From Oscillospiraceae bacterium (GTDB lineage: Bacteria > Bacillota > Clostridia > Oscillospirales > Acutalibacteraceae), in contig SVOB01000001.1 in the NCBI GenBank assembly GCA_015066565.1, positions 930,001 to 994,000 of the forward strand: 64,000 nucleotides of DNA, read 5' to 3'. Each line of letters opens with the position of its first letter. Positions within the stretch are counted from its first letter, which is position 1. This document shows, one piece after another, positions 41,140 to 49,534 of this stretch. The translations under genes and the position numbers were made by a program. The notes under the pieces are model-generated. The model was not told where the DNA came from and made no database searches. It saw only the letters and a list, made by a program, of their open reading frames with translations.

Positions 41140-41352
41140 ATGGAAGAAATTATTAAAGAAGAAATCGCAACCGAAAAGGAAGATGAACTCGTGTTTCTCA
41201 CGCCGATGGATGTATCAAAAATCATTGGCTGTTCCGTTCAGGCGGCGAGAGAATTATTTTATCGCGAGGACTTTCCGACTATCAAGGTCGGCAAAAACTT
41301 CAAGGTAATGAAATCCGCCTTCATTGACTGGTGCAGGTCAAGGAGAGTATAA
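41140..41352 (+). CDS. Excisionase-like helix-turn-helix protein
   Basis: This 70-residue protein has an HTH_17/excisionase fold: VFLTPMDVSKIIGCSVQAARELFY, then FPTIKVGKNFKVMKSAFIDWC. Such proteins bend DNA to direct excision, or regulate transfer genes. AAAGGAG lies eight bases before the ATG and 11 bases after the relaxase stop. Confidence 0.8.
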   Translation: MEEIIKEEIATEKEDELVFLTPMDVSKIIGCSVQAARELFYREDFPTIKVGKNFKVMKSAFIDWCRSRRV

Positions 41353-41446
41353 CAATCCTATTATGGTACAGTGATACTTCTTCTTGAACTACGCTTATAG
41401 TTAATGTTATAATAGTATCAACTTTTGAATGATATGAGGACAAAAT

Positions 41447-42379
41447 ATGAAAGAAGCAAACAACGAGATATATACAAAAGTTGATGAAAAATTCATTGCT
41501 GAATTTGATAAGAATCATTTATCTTTTATGAAAAATTATTATTATGGATTCTATAAACGGTATTGTAACAGCATTAGTAGAAAACCTTTATCTAAAAAAG
41601 ATTTTTATACAAATATGCATTATAGACGTATTCAACTTTACCAACTTTGTTGTCCTTACTGCGGTAGTATAGTAACTATTCTCAGTGATAAAAGAATGAG
41701 TGAATCAGGAACGTATAATTATTGCTTCAACTGTGGTAAGGAGTCTGTTGTGGAATTAATAAAAAACAAGGCAGCAAAATTCTATAGTCTGTTAACCACC
41801 ATTGAAGTCGGTCTAGAAAAAAGAAAAGAAGTGTTTCCAGATACTGATGAATGGATATTAGCATATGAATTTTATCAGGTTGAAATTGTCGAATTAGCAT
41901 CTATTATTGAAGTCGTATTTCGTGATTATTTTGAAGCGCTATTATTTGTTGAAAAAAATGGACTAGATGATCAGTTTATAAAAAAGATAATACAAAAATA
42001 CACCGGAAATGACTTTATGAATATTGAAAAAGCTAGCAACGATTATAAAAAAGCGTTTGGTATTGATTTAAAGAACATTCTAGATGTTGAAGTATGGATG
42101 ACTTTGGAGGACATAGTAAATCTAAGAAATATGATTGTTCATAACAATGGTAGAATTGATGCTCGTTTTAAAACAACTAAAACATTTTCTCGTAATAAGA
42201 CTAATATTGTGGGTGATTTATATAAATTAGACAAAGACACAATAATGAAATATTTTGCAAATCTTATTATCGCTATGGCGGACATATCAAATATTTTTTT
42301 AAACAGATATAAAGCCTCTGTAAACTCAACAATTGCGAATTATTATTTCAACAACAAAATGCAACAACCTCAACAGTAG
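41447..42379 (+). CDS. Zinc-ribbon protein with HEPN-like motif
   Basis: This 310-residue protein has CPYC (residue about 70) and CFNCG (about 94), a probable zinc ribbon, within a helical body. VNLRNMIVHNNGRID near residue 226 contains Arg-x4-His preceded by a hydrophobic helix, as in HEPN toxins and RiboL-PSP-like domains. I infer a possible RNA-cleaving or stress-response role but recognise no named family. It is the last gene inside the right repeat of the element and is strongly AT-rich. Confidence 0.6.
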   Translation: MKEANNEIYTKVDEKFIAEFDKNHLSFMKNYYYGFYKRYCNSISRKPLSKKDFYTNMHYRRIQLYQLCCPYCGSIVTILSDKRMSESGTYNYCFNCGKESVVELIKNKAAKFYSLLTTIEVGLEKRKEVFPDTDEWILAYEFYQVEIVELASIIEVVFRDYFEALLFVEKNGLDDQFIKKIIQKYTGNDFMNIEKASNDYKKAFGIDLKNILDVEVWMTLEDIVNLRNMIVHNNGRIDARFKTTKTFSRNKTNIVGDLYKLDKDTIMKYFANLIIAMADISNIFLNRYKASVNSTIANYYFNNKMQQPQQ

Positions 42380-42394
42380 GTGTCGAGGTTTAAT

Positions 42395-42424
42395 TCTTTG
42401 GTTGGCAAGCGGTTGACGTTCAGG
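42395..42424 (+). repeat. Right copy of direct repeat bracketing the element
   Basis: TCTTTGGTTGGC, AAGC, GGTTGAC, G, TTCAGG, matching 30252-30281. Additional GTCAAC and GTCAGCC motifs in the next 40 bases resemble inverted copies and may be further recombinase-binding sites. Confidence 0.6.
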
Positions 42425-42428
42425 CAAA

Positions 42429-42519
42429 CTCAAGTCAACTAACGGCAACCCAAGTCAGCCATTCAAAAATTCGCATATTGTGTATAACGCCTATTTAAGC
42501 CGATTTGGAGCGATTTGCA
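42429..42519. other. Right-end flank of the element, no gene
   Basis: AT-rich sequence between the right repeat and the tRNA terminator. It has GTCAAC and GTCAGCC motifs and two copies of CGATTTG (42501 and 42511); GCGATTTG also occurs at 30239-30246 near the left end. No gene is visible. Confidence 0.4.
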
Positions 42520-42550
42520 TAAAAATAAAGCAGGTTAAAAACCTGCTTTA
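42520..42550 (-). terminator. Terminator after tRNA-Pro
   Basis: Minus-strand AAAGCAGGTT and AACCTGCTTT form a ten-pair stem and then ATTTTTATG, starting three bases after the CCA end. Confidence 0.85.
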
Positions 42551-42552
42551 TT

Positions 42553-42628
42553 TGGTCGGAGTGACTGGACTCGAACCAGCGGCATCTTGCTCCCAAAGCA
42601 AGCGCGCTACCAACTGCGCTACACCCCG
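42553..42628 (-). tRNA. tRNA-Pro (anticodon UGG), CCA encoded
   Basis: The 76-base cloverleaf has a CGGGGTG/CACTCCG acceptor stem (one G-T) and the D-arm region AGCGCAGTTGGTAGCGC. The anticodon stem CTTGC/GCAAG has loop TTTGGGA, giving anticodon TGG. The T-arm contains GGTTCGAGTCC. The discriminator is A, followed by an encoded CCA. It has its own promoter, leader and terminator. Confidence 0.97.
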
Positions 42629-42635
42629 TTATTGT

Positions 42636-42737
42636 ACGAGGGATACCCTCGTGTGAAATTTTTGCTTCGCAAAAGTGAAATTGCCTTACGGCAGTGAAAT
42701 TCGTTTCTTACGAAACGAGTGAAATTTGCCTTCGGCA
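42636..42737 (-). repeat. Array of small hairpins separated by GTGAAATT in the tRNA-Pro leader
   Basis: Read on the plus strand, GTGAAATT occurs at 42653, 42675, 42694 and 42719. Between and beside these lie five different hairpins: CGAGGG-ATA-CCCTCG, TTTGC-TTC-GCAAA, GCC-TTAC-GGC, CGTTTC-TTAC-GAAACG and TGCC-TTC-GGCA. The spacing (22, 19, 25) is unlike CRISPR. All lie between the predicted promoter and the tRNA 5' end, so they should be transcribed. Confidence 0.8.
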
Positions 42738-42784
42738 AGTTGGGCAGGTTTCTTGAAAAATATTTCTTCTCAAACCGCCGTGCT

Positions 42785-42814
42785 ATTATACAACAGCGTC
42801 GGCGGTTTTGTCAA
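42785..42814 (-). promoter_or_regulatory. Consensus promoter for tRNA-Pro
   Basis: Minus-strand TTGACA (42809-42814), 18 bases, TATAAT (42785-42790). Both hexamers are perfect. The predicted leader to the tRNA is about 150 bases. Confidence 0.75.
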
Positions 42815-42842
42815 TTATAATCAGGCTTGACGTCTTGAGATA

Positions 42843-43805
42843 TTAAGGGTTAACAACATTTATCGGGTTGCCGTTTATAAACGCTTCGATATTGCTTCTG
42901 AAAACGCTGACGAGCCTTTGCCTTGTTTCAAAGCCCGCCCAGGCAATATGGGGCGTAATCAGGCAATTTTTCGCTTTGAGAAGCGGGTTGTCGGGCTTGG
43001 GCGGTTCGGTTGAAAGAACGTCGACCCCTGCGCCTGCGAGATAGCCGCTGTTGAGCGCGTCGGCAACCGCCTTTTCATTAAGAACAGGGCCTCTTGACGT
43101 GTTTATAAGGATTGCTCCCCTTTTCATTTTTGAAATAAATTCTTCGTCAACCATACCCGTGGTTTTAGGCGTTAACGGACAGTGTAAGGTTACAAAATCA
43201 GACTTTTCAAGCAACTCGTCAAGCGACGAAGCCCACCTGAAATTTTTTCTGTCGCTCTGGTCGGTTTCGTGGCCCGAAACGGCGAGAATATTCATATTGA
43301 AGCCCGCCGCAATATCGGCGACAGCCTGGCCGATTTTTCCGAAGCCGACTATGCCGATAGTCTTGTTTTCAAGCTCGGTCAGAGGAGTTTTCCAGTAACA
43401 GAAATCCTTACAGCTTTCCCACTCGCCGTTGTGAACGGAGGCGGAATGAAGCGAGACGGCGTTTGTAAACTCAAGTATGAATGAAAAGGTCAACTGCGCC
43501 ACAGCCGAGGTTGAATAGGTAGGAATATTTGAAACTGGAACGCCGATTTCCTTAGCGTATTCGCAGTCGACAACATTGTATCCCGTTGAGAGAAGGGCTA
43601 TGAATTTAAGCTCGGGAAGCCTTGAAAGCATAGCCTTGTCAAGCGGGGTTTTATTGGTAACGACTATCTGAGCGTCCTTAATTCTTTCGTATATATCGCC
43701 CTCGTCCGTCCTGTCGTACACTGTCACCTCGCCGAAGTCATTAAGAAAGCTCCAGTCAAGGTCGCCGGGATTTGTTGTGAAAGCGTCAAGCATTACAATT
43801 TTCAT
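42843..43805 (-). CDS. D-2-hydroxyacid dehydrogenase
   Basis: This 320-residue NAD-dependent enzyme of the D-isomer family has the dinucleotide motif GIVGFGKIGQAVADIAAG near residue 146. Catalytic Arg lies in LINTSRGPVLNEKAV, Glu in DVLSTEPP and His in CLITPHIAWAG. The closest familiar group is glycerate/hydroxypyruvate reductases, but substrate is not certain. ATG 43805 follows GGAG by eight bases; the longer frame has no site. A glycerate kinase is encoded at 57929, though not in the same operon. Confidence 0.88.
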   Translation of the reverse strand: MKIVMLDAFTTNPGDLDWSFLNDFGEVTVYDRTDEGDIYERIKDAQIVVTNKTPLDKAMLSRLPELKFIALLSTGYNVVDCEYAKEIGVPVSNIPTYSTSAVAQLTFSFILEFTNAVSLHSASVHNGEWESCKDFCYWKTPLTELENKTIGIVGFGKIGQAVADIAAGFNMNILAVSGHETDQSDRKNFRWASSLDELLEKSDFVTLHCPLTPKTTGMVDEEFISKMKRGAILINTSRGPVLNEKAVADALNSGYLAGAGVDVLSTEPPKPDNPLLKAKNCLITPHIAWAGFETRQRLVSVFRSNIEAFINGNPINVVNP

Positions 43806-43897
43806 ACTTTTTTCTCCAAGCAATTTATTTATGTTTAAATTATAACATATATTTACACTATAATAAAATATTTTATTGAAAATTTTTACAAAATAAA

Positions 43898-43926
43898 TTG
43901 ACCTGAACTTAAATATAGTATAAAAT
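43898..43926 (+). promoter_or_regulatory. Promoter for TVP38-galK operon
   Basis: TTGACC (43898-43903), a 17-base spacer and TAAAAT (43921-43926). The start codon is about 40 bases downstream. Confidence 0.55.
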
Positions 43927-43967
43927 TATAATGTTATATTCTGTTCAGTACAGAGGAGTTTTTGTTT

Positions 43968-44717
43968 TTGAAAAAGAAAAAGTGGACGAGAAAACGGGTG
44001 ATGAATCTCATCGGCGTTATTCTCATTATCACGGGCGCTGTGCTTTTGTTTCTGGCGATTCTTTTCGGCATAGAAGGGTTTACGGATAAAATCCGCGCCA
44101 TTCAGGAAAAGCTCAACGAATTTGAAATGTTCGTCGCTTCGCTTCCCAATAAATGGCTGGTTATAGTTGCGGTTCTTTTCCTGTTCTGTCTTAAAGCCTT
44201 CGCGCCCATACCGATACCGACGATTTGTCTTATTTCGGGAATTGTTTTTCCCTCTTATGCTTCGTTCATAATAAACGTTATCGGCATATCGTTGCTTCTT
44301 ACAATTAAATTTTTCTGGGGCAAACGCTTCGGCCCGGGCGCAGTGAGTAAGCTTTATAAAAAGAACGAAGCTATTACAAACGCGCTTGAATCCAAGGAGG
44401 GAAGAGGAAACCCGTGGTTGCTTTTCGGGTTAAGAATAGTTCCCTATGCCCCGCTTAATATGGTCAGCCAGATTTACGGCTCGATGAACTGTGAATACGA
44501 CCTGTTTATGATTATTTCACTTCTCGGATTTCTTCCGAAGTTGCTTTCATATACGCTCATCGGTCAGAATGTCTTTAACCCGTTCTCGCTGGCGTTCATT
44601 CTTCCGATTGTAATTCTGTTTATGATTTCGGGCGTTTCACTTATCGGATTTAATTTGCTTCTTGAAGCTATTCAAAAACAAAAATCAGGCAAAAGTATTA
44701 TTAAGGAGGACAAATAA
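43968..44717 (+). CDS. TVP38/TMEM64 family membrane protein
   Basis: This 249-residue membrane protein has a VTT (DedA-related) domain: AFAPIPIPTICLISGIVFPSY near residue 75 and LFGLRIVPYAPLNMVSQIYG near 150. These proteins are linked to lipid handling at membranes. A TTG start at 43968 is inferred because AGGAG lies nine bases upstream; the TTG at 43962 is too close and the first ATG is 11 codons in. Its stop overlaps the galK start (TAATG). Confidence 0.85.
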   Translation: MKKKKWTRKRVMNLIGVILIITGAVLLFLAILFGIEGFTDKIRAIQEKLNEFEMFVASLPNKWLVIVAVLFLFCLKAFAPIPIPTICLISGIVFPSYASFIINVIGISLLLTIKFFWGKRFGPGAVSKLYKKNEAITNALESKEGRGNPWLLFGLRIVPYAPLNMVSQIYGSMNCEYDLFMIISLLGFLPKLLSYTLIGQNVFNPFSLAFILPIVILFMISGVSLIGFNLLLEAIQKQKSGKSIIKEDK

Positions 44718-45994
44718 TGTTCACTTCGGCTCTTATTTCAGCTATTAAAAACGGGGAGTTTGACGAAAGATTCAAAAGAATCTATGTTACCCCCTCTCAG
44801 ATAAAGGCTCAGTATGACAGGTACATAGAGCTTGCCGAAACCTTTACGGAGCTTTTCGGCGAAAACAGAGATTTGAGAATGTTCACGGCGCCCGGAAGAA
44901 CCGAGGTCGGCGGAAACCACACCGACCACAATCACGGAAAGGTTCTTGCGGCGGGCATCAATCTTGACGCTATAGCTATCGCTTCAAAGAATGACGACAA
45001 TACAGTCAGAATCAAGTCAAAGGGCTATAAGATGGATGTCGTTGACCTTAACGAGCTTGTAGTAAAGCCCGAGGAATTCGGCAAATCCCAGGCTCTCGTA
45101 AGAGGCGTTTGCGACGGTTTCGTTCAGAACGGCTACAAGGTCGGCGGCTTTGACGCCTGCACTATGTCGAGCGTTCTTTCAGGTTCGGGACTTTCATCCT
45201 CGGCGGCGTTTGAGGTGCTTGTCGGAACAATGCTCAACTACCTTTACAACGACGGAAAGGTTGACGCTGTTACAATTGCGAAAATCGCCCAGTACGCCGA
45301 AAACAAATTCTTTGACAAGCCCTGCGGACTTATGGACCAGACAGCCTGCTCGGTAGGCTCTTTTGTAACAATCGACTTTGAAAACCCCTCCTCACCCGTT
45401 ATTGAAGAGGTTAAATTTGACTTTGCTTCCTGCGGTCATTCGCTTTGCATTGTCGATACAAAGGGAAATCACTCCGACCTTACCGACGACTACGCCGCAA
45501 TCCGTTCCGAAATGGAAAGCGTTGCCGAATTCTTCGGAAAAAAGGTTCTCCGCGAGGTCAAAAAGGACGATTTCTATAAGAACATCCCCGCTATCAGAGA
45601 AAAGCTCGGCGACAGACCCGTGCTCAGGGCAATTCATTTCTATAATGACAACGAAAGAGTTGACAGAGAAGTTTCTGCCCTTAAGGCAAATGATTTTGAA
45701 GCATTCAAGGCGACGGTGCTTGAAAGCGGACTTTCCTCATATATGTATAACCAGAACGTCTTTTCTTCAAAACAGCCCAACGTTCAGCCCGTTTCGGTAG
45801 CTCTTGCTATAAGCGAAAGCGTTTTAAGCGGCAAGGGCGCTTGGCGAGTTCACGGCGGCGGCTTCGCAGGCACTATTCAGGCCTTCGTTCCCAACGAATT
45901 GCTTGACGAATACAAAGCCGAAATTGAAAGAGTTTTCGGTGAGGGAAGCTGCCACGTTCTTTCAATCCGTCCTGTCGGCGGCGCAGAGGTTTAA
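44717..45994 (+). CDS. galK: Galactokinase
   Basis: This 425-residue GHMP kinase phosphorylates galactose at C1. The galactokinase signature FTAPGRTEVGGNHTDHNHGKV lies near residue 57, the ATP motif SSVLSGSGLSSSAAFEV near 157, and GAWRVHGGGFAGTIQAF near the C-terminus. AAGGAGGA is inside the preceding gene, with one-base stop/start overlaps on both sides. No galT is visible here, so the rest of the Leloir pathway must be elsewhere. Confidence 0.93.
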   Translation: MFTSALISAIKNGEFDERFKRIYVTPSQIKAQYDRYIELAETFTELFGENRDLRMFTAPGRTEVGGNHTDHNHGKVLAAGINLDAIAIASKNDDNTVRIKSKGYKMDVVDLNELVVKPEEFGKSQALVRGVCDGFVQNGYKVGGFDACTMSSVLSGSGLSSSAAFEVLVGTMLNYLYNDGKVDAVTIAKIAQYAENKFFDKPCGLMDQTACSVGSFVTIDFENPSSPVIEEVKFDFASCGHSLCIVDTKGNHSDLTDDYAAIRSEMESVAEFFGKKVLREVKKDDFYKNIPAIREKLGDRPVLRAIHFYNDNERVDREVSALKANDFEAFKATVLESGLSSYMYNQNVFSSKQPNVQPVSVALAISESVLSGKGAWRVHGGGFAGTIQAFVPNELLDEYKAEIERVFGEGSCHVLSIRPVGGAEV

Positions 45995-46731
45995 TGATTA
46001 AGCTTTTAGATGAGAATACACCGTTTCCGCTTCTTGACGACGGTGTGTTCTCGCTTCGTCAGAGGGCGTTTTTTGACGCATACGGGCTTTCTGAACGCTT
46101 CTTTTCGGTCTGGGTTCAGACTGACGAAAAAGAAAGCACAGTTTCCGTTATCACCTCGCTTTCGGGCGACGTTACGCTCTCACTTTCGGACGGAGCAGGT
46201 TTTGAAGAGATAAACGAATTTCTGGCTGTTATAGGTTTTTCAAGCCTGTTTTTTAATAAAAAATATTCCGATTTCTTTTCTTTCGGGAAAAGAGAATACG
46301 GAAAAATTATGGAACTCAGAAGGCAACTGCCCGTTTGTGAGGTTACCTTTTCCGAGCCTGATTACAGGGCGGTTTTTGACCTGCTTTTTAACGAAAACGA
46401 AGCTTCTTTTTCCGATTGGTTTACCGATATTTCATACCGTGTTCGCCGTTCAAAAGCTCTTATTGACGAAATAAGGGTTGACGGCAAAACGGTTTCCTGC
46501 GCTCTCTGTCAGGCTATGACGGACAAAAAGGCGCTTATCGGCTCGGTTAAGACGGACGAAAATTACAGAAACCGAGGCTACGCAACAACGCTTGTAACAA
46601 GGCTTTGTTCGTTTCTTCAGCAAAATAATCTGCAGGTCTTTCTCTGCAGGGAAAACAACAAAAACGAGGTTTTTTATTCCCGTATCGGTTTTGAAAACTG
46701 CGGTGAATGGATGAGTATAAAAAATGAGTGA
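45994..46731 (+). CDS. GNAT family N-acetyltransferase
   Basis: This 245-residue protein has a C-terminal GNAT domain. LIGSVKTDENYRNRGYATTLVTRLC is the acetyl-CoA-binding motif A near residue 180, followed by VFLCRENNKNEVFYSRIGFENCGEW. The N-terminal 110 residues resemble a degenerate second GNAT-like half. Substrate unknown. It overlaps galK by one base and the next gene by eight. Confidence 0.78.
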   Translation: MIKLLDENTPFPLLDDGVFSLRQRAFFDAYGLSERFFSVWVQTDEKESTVSVITSLSGDVTLSLSDGAGFEEINEFLAVIGFSSLFFNKKYSDFFSFGKREYGKIMELRRQLPVCEVTFSEPDYRAVFDLLFNENEASFSDWFTDISYRVRRSKALIDEIRVDGKTVSCALCQAMTDKKALIGSVKTDENYRNRGYATTLVTRLCSFLQQNNLQVFLCRENNKNEVFYSRIGFENCGEWMSIKNE

Positions 46732-48001
46732 ATATTTTTCTTTCAGTAAAAGAATAGACGATTTATCCGAAATTGCCCTTAAAAAAGCCGAGGGGCAGTT
46801 CAGGGAAATCGAAAGGATTTCAAAAATTAATCAGCAAAAGGTTCTGAAGGCTTTTATTGACCACAAGGTCAGCGAGGCTCATCTCGGAACAAGCACGGGC
46901 TACGGCTACGGCGACACGGGGCGGGACACGCTTGACAAAATTGTAGCCGAAATTTTCAACACCGAGGACGCTGTTATAAGAACTTCCCTTGTCAGCGGGA
47001 CCCACACGCTCTGCGTTTCGCTTTTCGGCGTTTTAAGACCCGAAGATGTTTTACTCTGTGTTTCGGGAACTCCATACGACACGCTTCATTCGACAATCGG
47101 AATTGACGGCGACAAGAACACGGGTAACGGAACGTTAAAGGATTTCGGCGTAATCTATAAGGAAATCGGACTAACCGAAAACGAGAGCTTCAATCTCGGC
47201 GAAATTCGCCGTCAGGCTTCTGAAGATAACGTTAAAATGGTTTATATTCAGCGGTCCCGTGGCTATGACACCCGTCACTCATTTTCGGTTGACGAAATAA
47301 AAGAGGTTTGCGACGCAGTTCACGCGGTAAATAAAAATGCGATAGTTTTTGTTGACAACTGCTACGGTGAATTTGTTGAAGAAAAAGAGCCGACAGATGT
47401 CGGAGCCGACCTTATGGCAGGCTCGCTTATTAAGAACATGGGCGGCGGCGTAGCGCTTTGCGGCGGGTATATTGCAGGCAGGCACGATTTAGTCGAGCTA
47501 TGCACCTACAGGATGACTACCCCCGGTCTCGGCAGAGAGGTCGGCGCTTCGCTGAACCAGAACAGAAACCTTTATCTCGGGCTTTTCCACGCCCCTCACG
47601 TCGTCGGCGAAGCGCTTAAAACCGCTGTCTTTGCCTCGGCGCTGTTCGAGGAAATGGGCTTTGAAACCGACCCGAAATATAACGATAAACGCCACGATAT
47701 AGTTCAGTTGATAAAGCTTAAAAACGCCGAAAACCTCTGCGCTTTCTGCAGGGGAATTCAGAAAGGCTCGCCCGTTGACTCTTACGTCACTCCCGAGCCG
47801 TGGGATATGCCCGGTTATGACAATAAGGTCATTATGGCGGCGGGAACATTTACGGGAGGCTCGTCAATAGAGCTTTCGGCTGACGCGCCGCTGAGAGAGC
47901 CGTTCGCAGTCTGGATGCAGGGCGGACTGAACTTTGCAAGCGGCGAGGTTGCGGTTAAATTTGCCGCTACGGAGGTAGAAAATGAAACTGGCATTTCTTA
48001 A
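46724..48001 (+). CDS. PLP-dependent methionine gamma-lyase family (aluminium-resistance type) protein
   Basis: This 425-residue fold-type I PLP enzyme is in the group annotated as aluminium-resistance or cystathionine-lyase-like (Met_gamma_lyase family). The PLP Lys lies in GSLIKNMGGGVALCGGYIAG near residue 230. TSTGYGYGDTGRDTLD-like and GTHTLCVSLFGVLRPED segments are typical. Physiological reaction uncertain. It overlaps the GNAT gene by eight bases and the phosphohexomutase gene by 20. Confidence 0.85.
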   Translation: MSEYFSFSKRIDDLSEIALKKAEGQFREIERISKINQQKVLKAFIDHKVSEAHLGTSTGYGYGDTGRDTLDKIVAEIFNTEDAVIRTSLVSGTHTLCVSLFGVLRPEDVLLCVSGTPYDTLHSTIGIDGDKNTGNGTLKDFGVIYKEIGLTENESFNLGEIRRQASEDNVKMVYIQRSRGYDTRHSFSVDEIKEVCDAVHAVNKNAIVFVDNCYGEFVEEKEPTDVGADLMAGSLIKNMGGGVALCGGYIAGRHDLVELCTYRMTTPGLGREVGASLNQNRNLYLGLFHAPHVVGEALKTAVFASALFEEMGFETDPKYNDKRHDIVQLIKLKNAENLCAFCRGIQKGSPVDSYVTPEPWDMPGYDNKVIMAAGTFTGGSSIELSADAPLREPFAVWMQGGLNFASGEVAVKFAATEVENETGIS

Positions 48002-49469
48002 AAGCGGAACGGACATAAGAGGAAGCGCCGTTTCAACCGAAAAGAAACCCGATTACGACCTTACCGACGGGGTTGTTCAGCGTTTTACGGCGGGCTTTGT
48101 TGATTTCTTAATGAAAAAAACGGGCAAAACCTCTCTTCTTATTTCCGTCGGCCACGACAGCCGTGTTTCTGCTGAAAGAATTTCAGACGCGGTTAAAAGA
48201 GAACTCGGGGTTTTTGATATAAAAATTCTTGATTGCTCGCTTTGTTCGACACCCGCTATGTTTATGACTACGGTTGAAAAGGGCTGTGACGGCGCAATCC
48301 AGATTACCGCAAGCCATCACCCCTGGGACCGGAACGGGCTTAAATTCTTCACCCGCGACGGCGGTCTTGAGGGAAGCGAGCTTGACGAAATAATTTCCTT
48401 TGCCGAAAATTACGAGCCAAAGGGCGCCGAAATAAAGAATGTTGAGAAGATTGATTTCTTATCGGACTACTCAAAAATTCTTCGTGAAATGATTAAAAAC
48501 GGCGTCAACGCCGTCAACTTTGACAAGCCGCTTGACGGATTTAAAATCATAGTTGACGCGGGCAACGGCGCAGGCGGTTTTTATGCTTATGATGTACTCG
48601 AGCCTTTGGGCGCGGATATTTCGGGAAGTCAGTTTCTTGAGCCTGACGGTATGTTTCCCAATCATATTCCCAACCCCGAAAACAAGCAGGCTATGGCTTC
48701 GGCTTGTGAAGCGACGGTCAAATCAGGCGCTGATTTAGGCGTTATCTTCGACACTGACGTTGACAGAGCGGGCTGCGTTGACAAAAGCGGGCTTGAAATC
48801 AACCGAAACCGCCTTGTTGCTCTTGCGGCGGCTATTGCGCTTGAAGGAAACGATGGCGGAACGATTGTCACGGACTCCGTTACTTCGTCGGGACTGACCG
48901 ATTTTATTAATAACCGTCTCGGCGGAAAGCACCTGCGCTTTAAACGCGGCTACAAAAACGTAATTGACGAGGCAATCCGCAGGAACAAAAACGGCGAAAA
49001 CTCCCCTCTTGCGATTGAAACCTCGGGTCACGCCGCCTTTAAAGAGAACTATTTTCTTGATGACGGCGCATATCTTGTAACGAAGATTATTATTCTTGCC
49101 GCAAAGCTCAGAAAAGAGGGAAAGGATATATCCTCGGTTATTTCTTCGCTCAGGGAACCTGTTGAAGCCGAAGAAATAAGGCTGAATATTCTCTGCGAAG
49201 GCTTTAAGGAATACGGTCAGAACGTAATAAAAGAGCTGACCGTTTACGCCGAAAAAACAGACGGCTGGCTTTTGGCTGACGACAATTACGAGGGCGTTAA
49301 GGTTTCGTTTGATAAAGAAAACGGCAACGGCTGGTTTCTTCTTCGCTTAAGCGTTCACGACCCCGTTATGCCGTTGAACATTGAAAGCGACGAAAAAGGC
49401 GGGAATAAGATTATAATTGAAAAGGTGCGTTCCTTCCTTTCAAAATACGAATACTTAAGCAAATTTTAA
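47982..49469 (+). CDS. Phosphohexomutase (phosphomannomutase/phosphoglucomutase)
   Basis: This 495-residue alpha-D-phosphohexomutase has the catalytic Ser in IQITASHHPWDRNGLKFF near residue 107, Mg-binding IFDTDVDRAGCVD near 248 and the sugar-binding loop IETSGHAAFKE near 345. The family interconverts hexose 1- and 6-phosphates. With galK in the same operon, a role in routing galactose- or glucose-phosphates is likely. Its start is inside the preceding gene (20-base overlap). Confidence 0.88.
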   Translation: MKLAFLKSGTDIRGSAVSTEKKPDYDLTDGVVQRFTAGFVDFLMKKTGKTSLLISVGHDSRVSAERISDAVKRELGVFDIKILDCSLCSTPAMFMTTVEKGCDGAIQITASHHPWDRNGLKFFTRDGGLEGSELDEIISFAENYEPKGAEIKNVEKIDFLSDYSKILREMIKNGVNAVNFDKPLDGFKIIVDAGNGAGGFYAYDVLEPLGADISGSQFLEPDGMFPNHIPNPENKQAMASACEATVKSGADLGVIFDTDVDRAGCVDKSGLEINRNRLVALAAAIALEGNDGGTIVTDSVTSSGLTDFINNRLGGKHLRFKRGYKNVIDEAIRRNKNGENSPLAIETSGHAAFKENYFLDDGAYLVTKIIILAAKLRKEGKDISSVISSLREPVEAEEIRLNILCEGFKEYGQNVIKELTVYAEKTDGWLLADDNYEGVKVSFDKENGNGWFLLRLSVHDPVMPLNIESDEKGGNKIIIEKVRSFLSKYEYLSKF

Positions 49470-49478
49470 CTGTTTTTC

Positions 49479-49506
49479 TTGACAAATCATTAAAAATATT
49501 TAATAT
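49479..49506 (+). promoter_or_regulatory. Promoter for acpP
   Basis: TTGACA (49479-49484), a 16-base spacer and TAATAT (49501-49506), 28 bases before the ATG. Confidence 0.6.
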
Positions 49507-49534
49507 CTAATTATAGCTTTTAAGGAGTTTTATT

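Larger units (their letters stand above)
30252..42424. mobile_element. Integrative mobilizable element with defence cargo
   Basis: The segment holds a tyrosine integrase, an excisionase-like HTH protein, MobC, a relaxase, a candidate oriT and cargo genes, all more AT-rich than the flanking core genes. It has no type IV secretion genes, so it would need a helper conjugative element. The ends given are the outer edges of a 30-base imperfect direct repeat. The exact integration site is not resolved, and the true ends may be up to about 100 bases outside. Confidence 0.7.

Noticed and set aside
42553-42628. tRNA-Pro 3' end as the attachment site of the mobile element
   Set aside because: The tRNA has an intact terminator directly after its CCA end, between it and the element. 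The only match near the left end is eight bases (TCGGAGTG at about 30198), which chance can explain.
42636-42737. CRISPR-like array
   Set aside because: The repeated unit is only eight bases, the spacers are self-complementary hairpins of uneven length, and no cas genes are present.
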